DNA of 64,000 bases from NCBI GenBank assembly GCA_036389485.1, contig DASVPR010000040.1, forward strand, positions 124,001-188,000, written 5' to 3'. Positions 24,928-33,228 of the stretch are shown here, in pieces. The stretch is from CADCVT01 sp036389485 (lineage in GTDB: Bacteria; Actinomycetota; Thermoleophilia; Solirubrobacterales; Solirubrobacteraceae). Within the stretch, counting starts at the first letter, position 1, and each line of letters begins with the position of its first letter. Both the position numbers and the translations under genes were made by a program. A model generated the notes under the pieces. That model worked only from the letters and a program-made list of their open reading frames with translations, was not told where the DNA came from and did no database searches.

Positions 24928-25749
24928 GTGCCGGACCTCGGCGAGATCCGCGCGACGTGGGACCGCCCGGAGGGGTGGACGTCGGGCGGCGACGAGTGGT
25001 CGGGCGCATGGGGCGGGACCGAGGCGCTGTGGCGCGGCACGCTGCTGCCGCGGATCGAGCGGTACCTGCCGGCGCCGGCGATCCTCGAGCTCGGCCCCGG
25101 CCAGGGAAGGTGGAGCCGGTACCTCGCGGGAGCGTGCGAGGAGCTGGTGCTCGTCGACGTGGCGCCGTACGCGCTCGAGGCGTGCCGCGACCGGCTCGCC
25201 GGTCACGGCCACGTGCGCTACGAGGTCGGGGACGGCCGCTCGCTGCCCATGGTCCGTGACCGCTCCGTCGACTTGGCCTTCAGCTTCGACTCGCTGGTCC
25301 ACGCCGAGGCCGACGTGCTCGCCGCGTACGCGCACGAGCTCGCGCGCGTGCTCGCGCCGGACGGCGTCGCGTTCCTGCATCACTCCAACATGGGCGCGCT
25401 CCGCCGCGGGGCGGCGGTGGCGCGCGCGCTGCCCGAGCGGCTCCGCCGGACGGCGACGCGCGCCGGGCTCGTGCCGAGCCTCTACGCCTGGCGCGCCGAG
25501 TCCGTGACGGCGGCGTGGTTCGCGCGGGAGTGCGAGCGGGCGGGGCTGGCGTGCCTCGGGCAGGAGCTGGTCCGCTGGGAGTACGGCCGGTTCCTCACCG
25601 ACGCGATCACCCTGCTCACGCCGCGGGGCTCGCGATGGGAGCGCCGCCCGGTGGTCGTGCGCAACCGCGCCTTCACGCGGGGCGCGCCGCCCGACCCGCG
25701 GCTGTACGGAGCATCTCCACGTAGCGCGGCTTCAGCCGCTCCCAGCTGA
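24928..25749 (+). CDS. Class I SAM-dependent methyltransferase
   Basis: A 273-residue methyltransferase. Motif I is ILELGPGQGRWSRYL (about 52-66), the ribose-binding strand is LVLVDVAPYALEACRDRL, and motif II AFSFDSLVHAEADVL is followed by LAPDGVAFLHHSNMG. The DSLVHAEADVL/HHSNMG form is typical of methyltransferases in polysaccharide and O-antigen clusters. GTG 24928 lies 3 bp after the previous stop. The last 77 bp overlap the convergent glycosyltransferase gene, and that tail (RSAASAAPS) is low-complexity and may not be conserved. Confidence 0.87.
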   Translation: MPDLGEIRATWDRPEGWTSGGDEWSGAWGGTEALWRGTLLPRIERYLPAPAILELGPGQGRWSRYLAGACEELVLVDVAPYALEACRDRLAGHGHVRYEVGDGRSLPMVRDRSVDLAFSFDSLVHAEADVLAAYAHELARVLAPDGVAFLHHSNMGALRRGAAVARALPERLRRTATRAGLVPSLYAWRAESVTAAWFARECERAGLACLGQELVRWEYGRFLTDAITLLTPRGSRWERRPVVVRNRAFTRGAPPDPRLYGASPRSAASAAPS

Positions 25750-26806
25750 AGCGCTCGTACGCGTCGCGGTGGCGCGCGGCGGCGGCCCCGGGCTCGTCGA
25801 CTCTCCGCAGCACCTCCGCGAGCGCCCCGGTCTTCGTCATGTCGGCGAAGCGCCCGTGCTCGCCGAGCGCGAACCGGGTGACGGCGTAGTCGTGCGCGAC
25901 GCACGGCAAACCGGCGGCATGGGCCTCGATCAGCGCGCGCGGCAGCACCTCGCCGAGCGAGGCGAGGACGAACGTGTCCGCGGCGCGCAGCAGCGCCTCG
26001 ACGTCCGCGCGCGACACCGTGCGGATGCCGTGCCCGTCCTCGCCGAGCCGCCCGCTCGCCAGCGCGCGGATCCCCGGCGTCTCCTGCTCGACCTCGCCGA
26101 GCAGGAGCAGGAACGGCCGCGTCCCCTCGAGCCGCGCGATCTCCTCGATCAGGTGATCGAGGCGTTTCTCGCTGCGGTTCAGCGCCGCGACGCTCAAGAC
26201 GATGTGCCGGTCCGGCGGGAGATCGAAGCTCCGCCGCAGCGCCTGCTTCTCCGCGGCGGTCGGCGGGTCGAAGCGCGGCGGGATCGCGAAGCCGAGCGGC
26301 AGCAGCACCTGCCGCGCCGGGTCCGCGCCGCGGGCCAGGCTCGCCTCGAGCGCGACCGGCGTCAGCTGCTGCACGACGTCGAGATGGCCGAAGTTCGCCG
26401 TGGCCGGCGTGCCGTTGCAGAGGACGAGGCGGAAGCGCTGCCACAGCGGCCGGCGGAGGGCCGCCAGCACGCGCGCGGTGTCCCACTCGCTCAGGTACAC
26501 GACGTCGGGGTCGCGCCGCCGCAGCTCCCGCTGCAGGCTCAGGCCGAACGCGGCGTGCTCGAAGCGGAACGGCCGGCCGCCCGTGAGCCGCCCCGCGGCG
26601 CGGGCGACGGCGTGGTCGCGCCGCAGCGTCCGGACCGCCCGCTCGCCGTCCCCGGCCGGGCCGCTGCCCTTCACCAGCTCGAGCTCGATCCCGTCCTCGT
26701 CGCGCAGCGCCTCGAAGCACTCGCGGGCGAAGGACTCGAAGCCGCGCCGCGCGTGGTCGAGGCCGGCGCACGCGAGCAGCACACGGGGTCGGGAGGCGGG
26801 CGGCAT
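25673..26806 (-). CDS. Glycosyltransferase family 4 (GT-B)
   Basis: A 377-residue glycosyltransferase. The N-terminal half opens PRVLLACAGLDHARRGFESF, which keeps the glycine-rich acceptor loop of GT4 enzymes. The donor half has VLSVAALNRSEKRLDHLIE, then TVSRADVEALLRAADTFV and EVLPRALIEAHAAGLPCVA, containing the Glu pair of the EX7E motif. It has no membrane segment and would act at the inner face of the membrane. It converges on the upstream methyltransferase with a 77-bp overlap and is divergent from the flippase gene. Confidence 0.88.
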   Translation of the reverse strand: MPPASRPRVLLACAGLDHARRGFESFARECFEALRDEDGIELELVKGSGPAGDGERAVRTLRRDHAVARAAGRLTGGRPFRFEHAAFGLSLQRELRRRDPDVVYLSEWDTARVLAALRRPLWQRFRLVLCNGTPATANFGHLDVVQQLTPVALEASLARGADPARQVLLPLGFAIPPRFDPPTAAEKQALRRSFDLPPDRHIVLSVAALNRSEKRLDHLIEEIARLEGTRPFLLLLGEVEQETPGIRALASGRLGEDGHGIRTVSRADVEALLRAADTFVLASLGEVLPRALIEAHAAGLPCVAHDYAVTRFALGEHGRFADMTKTGALAEVLRRVDEPGAAAARHRDAYERFSWERLKPRYVEMLRTAAGRAARPA

Positions 26807-26844
26807 GAGCGGCGGGCGCCGAGCGTAGCGGCCAAGATTCCATC

Positions 26845-26881
26845 GCCGCGAAGCGGCTGTGACGCGATGCCGCGAAGCGGC
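26845..26881. repeat. Two direct copies of a 13-bp palindrome before the flippase gene
   Basis: GCCGCGAAGCGGC is present at 26845-26857 and 26869-26881, each an inverted repeat (GCCGC/GCGGC around GAA), with a 24-bp period. The second copy abuts the -10-like TACCAT (26884-26889) that lies 6 nt before the flippase ATG. The position suggests an operator for the divergent pair; no regulator in the window is an obvious partner. Confidence 0.5.
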
Positions 26882-26895
26882 CGTACCATCCGGCC

Positions 26896-28431
26896 ATGGC
26901 GGACGCCGCGACCGACGTGCGACCGTTCGCGGGCGGGGACGTCGGCCTGCGCACGCGGGCCGCGCGCGGCACGATCGTCAACGGGGCGTTCCTCGTCGGG
27001 GTGAACGTGCTGGGCGTCGTCCGTGGGCTCGCGGCGGCGAGCATCCTCACGACGACCGAGTACGGCGAGTGGGGGCTGTTGATGGCCGCCTTCATGACGC
27101 TGATCGCGCTCGGGTCGGTCGGGATCGACGACCGCTACGTCCAGCAGGACGAGCCCGACCAGCGGCGTGCGTTCGAGGTCGCGTTCACGCTCCAGATGGC
27201 GCTGGGCGTCGTCTTCCTCGCCGTCCTGCTCGTCGGGATGCCGCTGTTCGCGCTGCTGTACGGCCGCGAGGAGATCATCGCGCCGGGCCTCGCGCTCGCG
27301 CTCGGCCTGCCCGCGCTCGCGCTGCAGATGCCGCTGTGGGCGCACTACCGGCGGATGGACTTCGCCCGCCAGCGGCGGCTGCAGGCGATCGATCCGGTCG
27401 TGTCGCTCGTGTTGACCGTGGTGCTGGCGCTCGCCGGGCTGGGAGTGTGGTCGCTCGTCATCGCGACGATCGCCGGCTCGTACTGCACGGCGGTCGCGGC
27501 GATCCTGTCGTCGCCGTACGCGCTGCGCCTGCGGTGGGAGCGCCGGGCGCTGCGCGACTACACCGACTTCTCGTGGCCGCTCTTCCTCGCGGCGCTCACG
27601 ACGATCGTGATGGTCCAGGTGCCCACGGTGGTCACGGCCCACGACCTCGGCGTGAGCGCGGTGGCGGGGATCGCGCTCGCGGCCTCGCTGTCGGCGTTCG
27701 CGCGCCACGTCGACGACGTCGTGACGACGACGCTGTATCCGGCGATCTGCGCGGTGAAGCACCGGACCGACCTGCTGTTCGAGTCGTTCTGGAAGTCGAA
27801 CCGGCTCGCGCTGCTGTGGTCGACGCCGGTCGGCTGCGGGCTGGCGCTGTTCGCGGGCGACCTCGTGCCCGCCGTGCTCGGCGAGCAGTGGCGCTTCGCC
27901 GTCGGGCTCGTGACGGCGGTCGCGGTGGCGGTCACGCTCGACCAGGCGGGGTTCAACTGGACGGCGTTCTTCCGGGCCCGCGGCGAGACGCGCCCGATCG
28001 CGGTCGCCGGCGTGCTCACCCTCGTCGTCGTGCTCGCGGTCGCCGTGCCGCTGCTCGTGACCGAGGGCCTGACCGCGTTCGGCGTCGCCCTCGGCGTCGC
28101 GACGCTGGCGTCGGTCGCCCTGCGGCTCTGGTACCTGCGGAGGATCTTCCCCGATCGCGCGGTCGTGCGACAGCTCGTGCGGGGCATGCTCCCGACCCTG
28201 CCGGCGCTCGCGGCGGTGCTCGCGGTGCGCCTCGCGGCGCCGGACGTGCCCGCCGGCGCCGAGGCCGCGCTGTTCGCGGTGCTCGCCGCCGCCGTGACGT
28301 GGCGCGCCGACGGGCCGCTGCTGCGCGAAGCGGTCGGCTACCTCGCGCCGCGGCTCACGCCGCCGCCGGGCGCGGAGGGGGCGCGCATGGTTCCGCCACC
28401 TCCCGGAGGTGCCTTTCCACCTCCGCGTTGA
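26896..28431 (+). CDS. Oligosaccharide flippase (Wzx/MATE-like)
   Basis: A 511-residue polytopic membrane protein with about 12 to 14 hydrophobic segments, of the polysaccharide biosynthesis/MviN-MATE group. The N-terminal region TIVNGAFLVGVNVLGVVRGLAAASILTT is cut here to its key feature: a first helix followed by a short cytoplasmic loop with TTTEYGEWGL, the usual opening of lipid-linked sugar flippases. It would move undecaprenyl- or polyprenyl-linked glycan units across the membrane. The last 25 residues are Pro-rich and overlap the convergent glycosyltransferase. It is the only exporter in the locus; no polymerase is recognisable. Confidence 0.88.
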   Translation: MADAATDVRPFAGGDVGLRTRAARGTIVNGAFLVGVNVLGVVRGLAAASILTTTEYGEWGLLMAAFMTLIALGSVGIDDRYVQQDEPDQRRAFEVAFTLQMALGVVFLAVLLVGMPLFALLYGREEIIAPGLALALGLPALALQMPLWAHYRRMDFARQRRLQAIDPVVSLVLTVVLALAGLGVWSLVIATIAGSYCTAVAAILSSPYALRLRWERRALRDYTDFSWPLFLAALTTIVMVQVPTVVTAHDLGVSAVAGIALAASLSAFARHVDDVVTTTLYPAICAVKHRTDLLFESFWKSNRLALLWSTPVGCGLALFAGDLVPAVLGEQWRFAVGLVTAVAVAVTLDQAGFNWTAFFRARGETRPIAVAGVLTLVVVLAVAVPLLVTEGLTAFGVALGVATLASVALRLWYLRRIFPDRAVVRQLVRGMLPTLPALAAVLAVRLAAPDVPAGAEAALFAVLAAAVTWRADGPLLREAVGYLAPRLTPPPGAEGARMVPPPPGGAFPPPR

Positions 28432-29572
28432 AGCGCGCGGCGGTGTGGTCGCGCGCGGTCGCGGCGCCGCCTTCGCGCAGGCGACCGCGCAGCTCCGCGT
28501 CGCCGACGAGCCGCTCCACGGCGGCGGCGAGCGCGCCCGGGTCCTCGGCCGGGACGAGCAGGCAGTTCTCGCCGTCGCGCAGGTACTCGCCGGACCCGCC
28601 GCGCCCGGTGGCGACGACCGGGCAGCCGCAGCCCATCGCCTCGAGCGGGACGAGCCCCCACGGCTCCTCCCACCGGACGGGGAACAGCAGCGCGTCGTGC
28701 TCGCCGTACAGCGCCGCGACCTCCTCGCGGGAGCGGCGGCCGAGCAGCGTCACCCGCGAAGCGACGCCGAGCTCGTCCGCGAGCCGGGCGAGCTGCGATT
28801 CCTCGCGCGGGTCCCACGCGCCGGCGAAGGTCAGCGTCGCCTCCTCCGGCAGGCGGGCGAGCGCGGCGACCGCGTCGTGGGTCCCCTTGTCGGGGTGCAG
28901 CCGGCCGACGTGCAGCAGTCGCCACCGCCACGGCCGGTTCGGGGCGGCGTGCAGGAACACCGGGTCGATGCCGGAATGGGCGACGGCGGTGTCGGCGATG
29001 CCGAGGCCGAGGTCCTCGACCCTCCGGCGGACCGACTCGCTGACGAACACGTAGCGCCCGGCGGAGGCGTAGTCGACCTTCGCCGGCGCGACGACCCGGT
29101 CCGCGACGGGCGCGGCGACCCGCCGGAGCGGCGTACGGAACATGCGCGTCCACTGGTCCGTGTGGCGGCCGTAGTCGAGCCAGACGTCGTGGACGAAGAG
29201 GACGGTCGGCAGCCCCGCGCGGCGGACGCGCTCGATCAGCGAGTGCGACATGCCCCCCATCGACCAGAACGCGACGACGTCGGGGCGCTGTTCGTCGAGG
29301 TGCCGGCGCAGCGCGCGGTGGTTGCGCCGCTCGAGCTTCACGCGCTCGCGGAGGTCGAGGCGGACGAACTCGTGGTCGCGCCAGTACCAGTCGAGCGCGC
29401 GGTCGACCTGCGGCTCGTCGCCGTCGGGGACGCCGGGGTGGCGGAAGCCCGTGCACAGCACGCGGACGTCGTGGCCGTGCTCGCGCAGGTGGGCGACCGC
29501 GCCCTGCCACACCTGCTCGTAGCCCCCGAAGTGGTGCGGCGGGTAGAGGTTCCCCACCGTCAGGACGCGCAC
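28355..29572 (-). CDS. Glycosyltransferase family 4 (GT-B)
   Basis: A 405-residue glycosyltransferase. It opens MRVLTVGNLYPPHHFGGYE with the GGYE acceptor loop typical of GT4. The donor domain has LLHVGRLHPDKGTHDAVAAL, VTLLGRRSREEVAALY and EPWGLVPLEAMGCGCPVVAT, which contains the EX7E pair, and then GGSGEYLRDGENCLLV. GTG 29572 is chosen because a TATACT box ends 7 nt upstream and the protein starts directly with the first beta strand. It ends within the flippase gene (77-bp overlap) and is divergent from a GT2 gene 22 bp away. Confidence 0.89.
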   Translation of the reverse strand: MRVLTVGNLYPPHHFGGYEQVWQGAVAHLREHGHDVRVLCTGFRHPGVPDGDEPQVDRALDWYWRDHEFVRLDLRERVKLERRNHRALRRHLDEQRPDVVAFWSMGGMSHSLIERVRRAGLPTVLFVHDVWLDYGRHTDQWTRMFRTPLRRVAAPVADRVVAPAKVDYASAGRYVFVSESVRRRVEDLGLGIADTAVAHSGIDPVFLHAAPNRPWRWRLLHVGRLHPDKGTHDAVAALARLPEEATLTFAGAWDPREESQLARLADELGVASRVTLLGRRSREEVAALYGEHDALLFPVRWEEPWGLVPLEAMGCGCPVVATGRGGSGEYLRDGENCLLVPAEDPGALAAAVERLVGDAELRGRLREGGAATARDHTAARFNAEVERHLREVAEPCAPPPRPAAA

Positions 29573-29579
29573 CGCGGCG

Positions 29580-29587
29580 AGTATAAG
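29580..29587. promoter_or_regulatory. Overlapping divergent -10 boxes, leaderless on both sides
   Basis: The 22-bp gap between the GT4 start (29572, minus) and the GT2 start (29595, plus) holds TATACT on the minus strand (29580-29585) and TATAAG on the plus strand (29582-29587). Each ends exactly 7 nt from its GTG, so both mRNAs would start at or beside the start codon. The layout repeats that at 24206-24215. Confidence 0.55.
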
Positions 29588-29594
29588 AGCGGCC

Positions 29595-30554
29595 GTGCAC
29601 CCCGCCCCGCCCGTGGTCGTCGCCGTCGTGTCGTGGAACACGCGCGATCTGCTGGACCGCTGCCTGCGCGCGCTGCGGCCGTCGGTCGACGGGGGGCTCG
29701 CCGAGGTGTGGGTCGTCGACAACGCCTCGGCGGACGGCTCGCCGGAGCTCGTGCGGGAGCGCCATCCGTGGGCGCGCCTCGTCGAGCCGGGCGAGAACCT
29801 CGGCTACGGCCGGGCGGTCAACCTCGTCGCGTCGCGCACCTCGTCGCCGTGGCTGGCCGCGTCCAACGCCGACGTCGCGCTGCGGCCGGGCGCGCTCGAG
29901 CGGCTCGTGGCGGCGGGCGCGGCCGACCCGCGGGCGGGCGTCGTCGCGCCGCGGCTCGTGCTGCCGGACGGGAGCACGCAGCAGACGGTCTGGGGGCTCC
30001 CGACCGTGCCGATGACCGTCGCGCAGAACGCGGGCGCGCGCGTGCTCGGGCGCCGGCTCGGCGCGCGGCTGGCGCTGCGCGGCGCGTGGGACCCGGACCG
30101 CGGCCGCCGCGTGCCGTGGGCGGTCGGCGCCTTCCTGCTCGTGCGGCGGTCGGCGTGGGACGCGGTCGGCGGCTTCGACCCCGAGCTGTGGCTGTCGGCC
30201 GAGGACCTCGACCTCGGCTGGCGGATGCACCGCGCCGGGTGGGCGACGCGCTACGAGCCGGCGGCCGTCGCCGACCACGAGCTGTCGGCGGCGAGCGGCG
30301 CCGTCTGGGGCGACGACCTCCCCTTCCACTGGCAGCGCTGCGCGTACGCGTGGATGCTCCGCCGGCACGGCCGCGCCCGCACCGCGGCGATCGGAGCGCT
30401 GAACGTCGCCGGCGCCGGCGTGCGCCTCGCCGCGTATGCGGCGCTGTCGCCGGTCAAGCCGCACCTCCGCGGCCGCCTGCGCCCGCAGGCGAAGTGGACG
30501 CTCGTGCACGCGTACGGCCTGGCGCCGAAGCGGGTGCTGGCGAAGTACCGGTAG
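29595..30554 (+). CDS. Glycosyltransferase family 2 (GT-A, rhamnosyltransferase-like)
   Basis: A 319-residue GT-A enzyme. VVAVVSWNTRDLLDRCL opens the nucleotide-binding fold; VVDNASADGSPELV and the metal-binding ASNADVALRPGAL (NAD in place of DXD) follow. The acceptor segment is WAVGAFLLVRRSAWDAVGGF with FLSAEDLDL-type LSAEDLDLGWRMHRAGW. This pattern is typical of GT2 rhamnosyltransferases. The C-terminal 70 residues are basic with a hydrophobic stretch (IGALNVAGAGVRLAAYAAL) that may touch the membrane. GTG 29595 follows a TATAAG box by 7 nt. Confidence 0.9.
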   Translation: MHPAPPVVVAVVSWNTRDLLDRCLRALRPSVDGGLAEVWVVDNASADGSPELVRERHPWARLVEPGENLGYGRAVNLVASRTSSPWLAASNADVALRPGALERLVAAGAADPRAGVVAPRLVLPDGSTQQTVWGLPTVPMTVAQNAGARVLGRRLGARLALRGAWDPDRGRRVPWAVGAFLLVRRSAWDAVGGFDPELWLSAEDLDLGWRMHRAGWATRYEPAAVADHELSAASGAVWGDDLPFHWQRCAYAWMLRRHGRARTAAIGALNVAGAGVRLAAYAALSPVKPHLRGRLRPQAKWTLVHAYGLAPKRVLAKYR

Positions 30555-30624
30555 GGCGGCGCGGCGGAGCGGGGCGGCGGGCGGCGGCGGGCGGCGGAGC
30601 GGGGGCGGCGGAGCGGCGGCCCCG
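30555..30624. repeat. Low-complexity GGCGG/GGAGCGG tract
   Basis: The 70 bp between two convergent glycosyltransferase genes are almost entirely G and C, built from GGCGG, GGCGGGC and GGCGGAGCGG units. No clean hairpin with a stop signal is seen. Likely slipped-strand expansion; it would separate the two gene ends and could form G-quadruplex-like structure on the plus strand. Confidence 0.6.
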
Positions 30625-31545
30625 TCAGAGGATCGGCGTTCGGTGGCGGATGCTCGCGGCGGCCATCGTCGCGACCTCCGCGGCGTCGATCGCGGCGTGC
30701 AGCGGGGCGGCGCGCGCGGCCGCGCGCAGGTCGCCTCCGTGGCGGGCGCGGAGGCTGAGCGCGTACGGGATCGCGAGGAGCGGGCGCCGCGACACGACGG
30801 CGGCGACGGCGAGGAGCAGCGCCGGGTGGGACGGGCGGAAGAACAGGCGCGCGGTGAGGAGCTCGCGCAGCTCGGGGTGCAGCGCGAGCGCGCGCGCCGC
30901 GTCGCCCCACTTCGCCGCGTGTCGGAGGTGCTCGCGCAACGTCAACCGGCGGACGTCGTGGTGGACGAGCGCGTCCGGCGCGAAGCGCGTCACCGCGCCC
31001 GCCTTGGCCGCGCGGGCGCCGAGCTCGACGTCCTCGCCGCAGGCGCGGCGGAACCACTCGTCGAAGCCGCCGAGCCGCTCGAGCAGCGCGCGCGGATAGG
31101 CGATGTTGGCGGTCATCGCGTACGGGCTCGGGCCGGCGACGTCGAGCGTGTGGCTCAGCGGGCCGAGGAGCTCCCGCTGGTCGGGCCGCGGCGCGATCGG
31201 GCCCTGGACGACGATGCGCTCGTCGGCCCCGGAGGCGGCGACGAGCGCCTCCAGCCAGTGGGCACCGGGCGTGCAGTCGTCGTCGGTGAACGCCACGAGG
31301 CCGCCGCGCGCCGCGCGCCAGCCGGTGTTGCGCGCCGCCGCCGGGCCCCGCGGCGCGTCGTGGCGCACGACGCGGACGTCGAGCCCGCCGGCCGAAGCGA
31401 GCGCCGGCGGCGAGGACCCGTCGTCCACCACCACCACCTCGAACCGGCCGGGATCGAGCGTCTGGGCGCGCAGCGCGTCGAGCGCGGCGGCGAGACCGGC
31501 CGGGCGGTCGCGGGTCGGGATCACCACCGTGACCTCCGGGGCCAT
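30625..31545 (-). CDS. Glycosyltransferase family 2 (GT-A)
   Basis: A 306-residue GT-A enzyme. VTVVIPTRDRPAGLAAAL, then VVVVDDGSSPP and FTDDDCTPGAHWLEAL (the DXD metal site) mark the donor half. GGFDEWFRRACGEDVELGAR is the acceptor and catalytic-base region (ED of GEDVEL). The C-terminal third has a hydrophobic stretch (ALLLAVAAVVSRRPLL) that may anchor it to the membrane. ATG 31545 is preceded by TAGTCT (complement of 31554-31559) 8 nt upstream. It is divergent from the methyltransferase at 31567. Confidence 0.89.
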   Translation of the reverse strand: MAPEVTVVIPTRDRPAGLAAALDALRAQTLDPGRFEVVVVDDGSSPPALASAGGLDVRVVRHDAPRGPAAARNTGWRAARGGLVAFTDDDCTPGAHWLEALVAASGADERIVVQGPIAPRPDQRELLGPLSHTLDVAGPSPYAMTANIAYPRALLERLGGFDEWFRRACGEDVELGARAAKAGAVTRFAPDALVHHDVRRLTLREHLRHAAKWGDAARALALHPELRELLTARLFFRPSHPALLLAVAAVVSRRPLLAIPYALSLRARHGGDLRAAARAAPLHAAIDAAEVATMAAASIRHRTPIL

Positions 31546-31566
31546 CGGGCGACAGACTACGGCCCG

Positions 31567-32340
31567 GTGAGCTCGCTCCGCCTGCGCCGCGCCTACAACC
31601 GCCTGTGGTGGGCGCCCCGCGCGCGCAGCGTGCTCACCGGCCGCTTCTTCCGCCGCGACGCGCTCGACACGACCCACCTGCACGCCTTCCACGAGGGCGG
31701 CGAGGTCATCGGGCCCCTGCAGCGCGACGAGGCGCTCGTGCTCTTCGCGCTCGTGCGCGCGGTGCGGCCCCGCACGATCGTCGAGTTCGGCTTCGACCAG
31801 GGCCGCAGCGCGTTCAACTTCCTGCGCGCGCTCGACGCGGACGGGCGCGTCTACTCGTTCGACGTCCGCGACGAGCCGGCCCGCCTCGCCGAAGCGCTCT
31901 TCGGCGGCGACGAGCGCCTGCGCTTCGTCCGCAAGTCGCAGGCCGCGTTCGAGCCGGCGGACGTGGACGGCCGGCCGGTCGACCTCGTCCTCCTCGACGC
32001 CTCGCACGACCTCGGCCTCAACCAGGAGACGCTGCGCCGCGTCCTCCCCACGCTCGCGCCGCACGCGATCCTCGCGGTGCACGACACGGGCACGATCAGA
32101 CGCTCCGCGCTGACGCCGCGCCAGCAGGCCGAGGCGGACGCGGGGTGGAGCCGGCAGTGGGTCACCGAGGACGAGTTCGAGCATCAGCCCGGCGAGCGCG
32201 CGACCGTCAACTGGCTGCGGACCGAGCACCCCGAGTTCGCCCAGATCCACCTGCACACCCTCCGCGTCCCCCGCTGGGGGCTCACGCTGCTGCAGCGCAG
32301 CGGGCGCCTGCCCACGTGCCTCGACGAACCCGCGCCGTGA
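31567..32340 (+). CDS. SAM-dependent methyltransferase (Methyltransf_24-like)
   Basis: A 257-residue class I methyltransferase. The SAM loop is degenerate: RTIVEFGFDQGRSAFNFL (about 77-94) keeps E-x-G-x-x-x-G-x-S. The ribose-binding strand is VYSFDVRDEPARLAEALF, and VDLVLLDASHDLGLNQETL with AVHDTGTIRRS provides Asp/His residues like those of metal-assisted O-methyltransferases. GTG 31567 lies 21 bp from the divergent GT2 start. Its stop overlaps the next GTG by 4 bp, coupling it to a second methyltransferase of the same general type. Confidence 0.83.
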   Translation: MSSLRLRRAYNRLWWAPRARSVLTGRFFRRDALDTTHLHAFHEGGEVIGPLQRDEALVLFALVRAVRPRTIVEFGFDQGRSAFNFLRALDADGRVYSFDVRDEPARLAEALFGGDERLRFVRKSQAAFEPADVDGRPVDLVLLDASHDLGLNQETLRRVLPTLAPHAILAVHDTGTIRRSALTPRQQAEADAGWSRQWVTEDEFEHQPGERATVNWLRTEHPEFAQIHLHTLRVPRWGLTLLQRSGRLPTCLDEPAP

Positions 32341-33203
32341 GCTGGCGCCGCATCCTCCGCCGCGCCGCGCACCGCGCCGGCTACGACGTCGTCCGGCGCG
32401 GGCCGGTCAGCCCGGTCCCCGAGGTCCCGCCCGACGACGACCCCGTGTGGCAGCGGCGCTCCGCGCTCACCTTCGACCTCGACGAGCAGCTCGCGCTGGT
32501 CGAGGGCGCCTTGGCGCCGTACGTCGCGGAGTTCGCGAAGACGGTCCGCGCCGGCAGCTTCGAGCTGTGGAACGGGCTGTACCAGGCCGGCGACGCCGAG
32601 ACCCTCTACGCGCTGCTACGGCACCTCCGGCCGCGGCGCATGATCGAGATCGGCTCCGGCCACTCGACGCTCGTGAGCGCCGCGGCGTTCGCCGCGAACG
32701 CCGCCGAGGGCGACGACGGTCACCTGGTCGCAGTCGACCCCGAGCCGCGGATCGAGCTGCCGCGCCCGCTGCCCGGCCTCGCGCACCTCGAACGCGCCGA
32801 CTGCCGCGACCTGCCGCTCGAGCGCTTCACCGAGCTTCAAGCCGGCGACGTCCTCTTCGTCGACACGTGGCACGTCGTCAAGCTGGGGGCGGAGGTCAAC
32901 TGGATCGTCCTCGACCTCCTGCCGCGGCTCGCGCCCGGCGTCTGGGTGCACTTCCACGACGTCTTCCTGCCGCACGAGTACCCCCGCTACATGTTCCTGA
33001 CGGCCGGCTACCTCACCGAGCAGTACCTGCTCGAGGCGTTCCTGCTGGGCGGCGACTGGACGGTCGAGCTGGCGCTGGCGGCGCTCTTCCGCGAGCGCCA
33101 CGACCGTCTCTGCGCGGCGATCCCGAGCCTGCGCGAGCCGGTCCCCGGCGTGCCCGAGCTGCGGACGTGGCTGCCGAGCGCGCTGTGGATCCGGCAGCGC
33201 TGA
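32337..33203 (+). CDS. SAM-dependent methyltransferase (Methyltransf_24-like)
   Basis: A 288-residue methyltransferase starting at a GTG that overlaps the previous stop (GTGA). The SAM motif is RRMIEIGSGHSTLVSAAAF (about 100-118), followed by HLVAVDPEPRIELP. DVLFVDTWHVVKLGAEVNWI and VWVHFHDVFLPHEYP carry conserved Asp and His residues suited to a divalent metal. Similar proteins lie in glycan clusters and methylate sugar hydroxyls or precede amide formation. It is the second of a coupled pair and is followed by a GT2 gene 25 bp downstream. Confidence 0.85.
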   Translation: MSWRRILRRAAHRAGYDVVRRGPVSPVPEVPPDDDPVWQRRSALTFDLDEQLALVEGALAPYVAEFAKTVRAGSFELWNGLYQAGDAETLYALLRHLRPRRMIEIGSGHSTLVSAAAFAANAAEGDDGHLVAVDPEPRIELPRPLPGLAHLERADCRDLPLERFTELQAGDVLFVDTWHVVKLGAEVNWIVLDLLPRLAPGVWVHFHDVFLPHEYPRYMFLTAGYLTEQYLLEAFLLGGDWTVELALAALFRERHDRLCAAIPSLREPVPGVPELRTWLPSALWIRQR

Positions 33204-33228
33204 CCGGGATATCCGTCATGCTGCGCGG

